Source: Rhodanobacter sp. B05 (lineage in GTDB: Bacteria > Pseudomonadota > Gammaproteobacteria > Xanthomonadales > Rhodanobacteraceae). From it: a DNA stretch of 64,000 nt. The first letter of the stretch is position 1. Every line of letters begins with the position of its first letter. The notes under the pieces are model-generated. The model worked only from the letters and a program-made list of their open reading frames with translations. It was not told the origin of the DNA and did no database searches. The translations under genes were made by a program, and so were the position numbers. Positions 63,661-64,000 of this stretch are shown piece after piece. The stretch lies in contig NZ_MUNU01000019.1 in NCBI RefSeq assembly GCF_002001085.1, positions 1-64,000 of the forward strand, in the 5' to 3' direction.

Positions 63661-64000
63661 GCGGCGTTCAAGGCCAACTGGCGGCGCTGCGAGGCCATGA
63701 CGGATAACGCAACACCGATGCCGACGCACGCCGTCAATGCCACATAATGCACGGGCGCGAGCACGCCGATGCGCTGCACCAGCAAGCCGATCAGCGGCGG
63801 CGTCAGCCCGCCGAACAGCGCGTAGGCCACGTTGTAGGAAAACGACAGGCCGGAAAAGCGCACCGCCGGCGGAAACGCGACCACCATCAAGGCCGGCACC
63901 ACGCCGGTCACGCCGACACTGAAGCCAGCCAGCCCATACAAGGCGACGAAATGCGCGCCGCCCGCCTGCAGATCCAGATACAGGGCATAGCTCGCCAGGA
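63657..64000 (-). CDS. MFS transporter, C-terminal part (gene continues beyond the window)
   Basis: The visible 114 codons encode the last membrane segments of a major facilitator: LYGLAGFSVGVTGVVPALMVVAFPPAVRFSGLSFSYNVAYALFGGLTPPLIGLLVQRIG and the tail to LALNAA. The RFSGLSFSYNVAYALFGG stretch is typical of the metabolite:H+ symporter (ProP/ShiA) family. The frame is open to the window edge, so the start lies beyond 64000. The stop overlaps the DUF2461 stop by 4 bp. Confidence 0.82.
   Translation of the reverse strand, partial: LASYALYLDLQAGGAHFVALYGLAGFSVGVTGVVPALMVVAFPPAVRFSGLSFSYNVAYALFGGLTPPLIGLLVQRIGVLAPVHYVALTACVGIGVALSVMASQRRQLALNAA

Overview
The window is high-GC chromosomal DNA of a gammaproteobacterium. 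It most resembles the Rhodanobacteraceae (Rhodanobacter/Dyella/Luteibacter group, order Xanthomonadales/Lysobacterales). The grounds are the protein families, a PilH-type regulator, intergenic repeats of the kinds common in that order, and a tmRNA tag ANDDNYALAA. The assignment is inferred from remembered family resemblance; no search was run. Most of the window is core chromosome. There is no prophage, CRISPR array or intact insertion sequence.

Layout. 0-7 kb: an AhpD-like protein, an mprF-virJ lipid-modification operon, an OPT transporter, a 167-bp MITE-like element and a methyltransferase. 7-10 kb: a DUF1800/DUF1501 pair. 10-15 kb: two regulator-membrane protein pairs (PadR with a sensor-domain protein; TetR with an Lnt-like nitrilase) and a periplasmic prolyl isomerase. 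15-20.5 kb: cysJIH for sulfate assimilation and a TauE-type permease. 20.5-22.7 kb: a RoxA-type ribosomal oxygenase overlapping a GNAT gene. 23-28.6 kb: sucA-sucB-lpdA with a repeat unit before lpdA. 28.8-31 kb: LOG protein, acuI, pilH. 31-34.7 kb: hisS, an unusually long histidine ammonia-lyase-like enzyme and a DUF6165 protein as one operon.

35-40 kb: after a tRNA-Ala(CGC) come an ECF-like sigma factor, a transmembrane Ser/Thr kinase with TPR repeats and a di-heme c-type protein. 40-42 kb: a GH19 muramidase/chitinase-like protein without a signal peptide, followed one base later by a lipoprotein gene; this looks like a toxin-immunity pair and is the most interesting accessory module. 42-46.4 kb: S9 peptidase, a probable hydrolase remnant, an Fsr-type exporter and an HD-domain protein. 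46.5-48 kb: ssrA (tmRNA) and two tandem mono-heme cytochromes c. 48-54 kb: nfuA, phhB, rluC and rne; the rne leader contains a strong promoter and a terminator-like hairpin. 54-58 kb: a GacA/UvrY-like regulator, a small hypothetical protein, and tpiA-secG-tRNA-Leu(GAG), with an inverted 24-nt copy of the tRNA 3' end beyond it; then an SDR and a 2OG-Fe(II) dioxygenase. 58-64 kb: a second MITE copy, glmM, folP, orn, sbcB, DUF2461, and an MFS gene cut by the window edge.

The genes serve envelope chemistry (mprF/virJ, Lnt-like, secG, glmM), sulfur and carbon metabolism (cysJIH, suc, tpiA, acuI), RNA metabolism and translation quality (rne, orn, rluC, ssrA, hisS, roxA, two tRNAs) and signalling (PadR, TetR, PilH, ECF/STK, GacA-like). 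The two MITE copies share a central hairpin with one compensatory base-pair change, which suggests the structure has been maintained.
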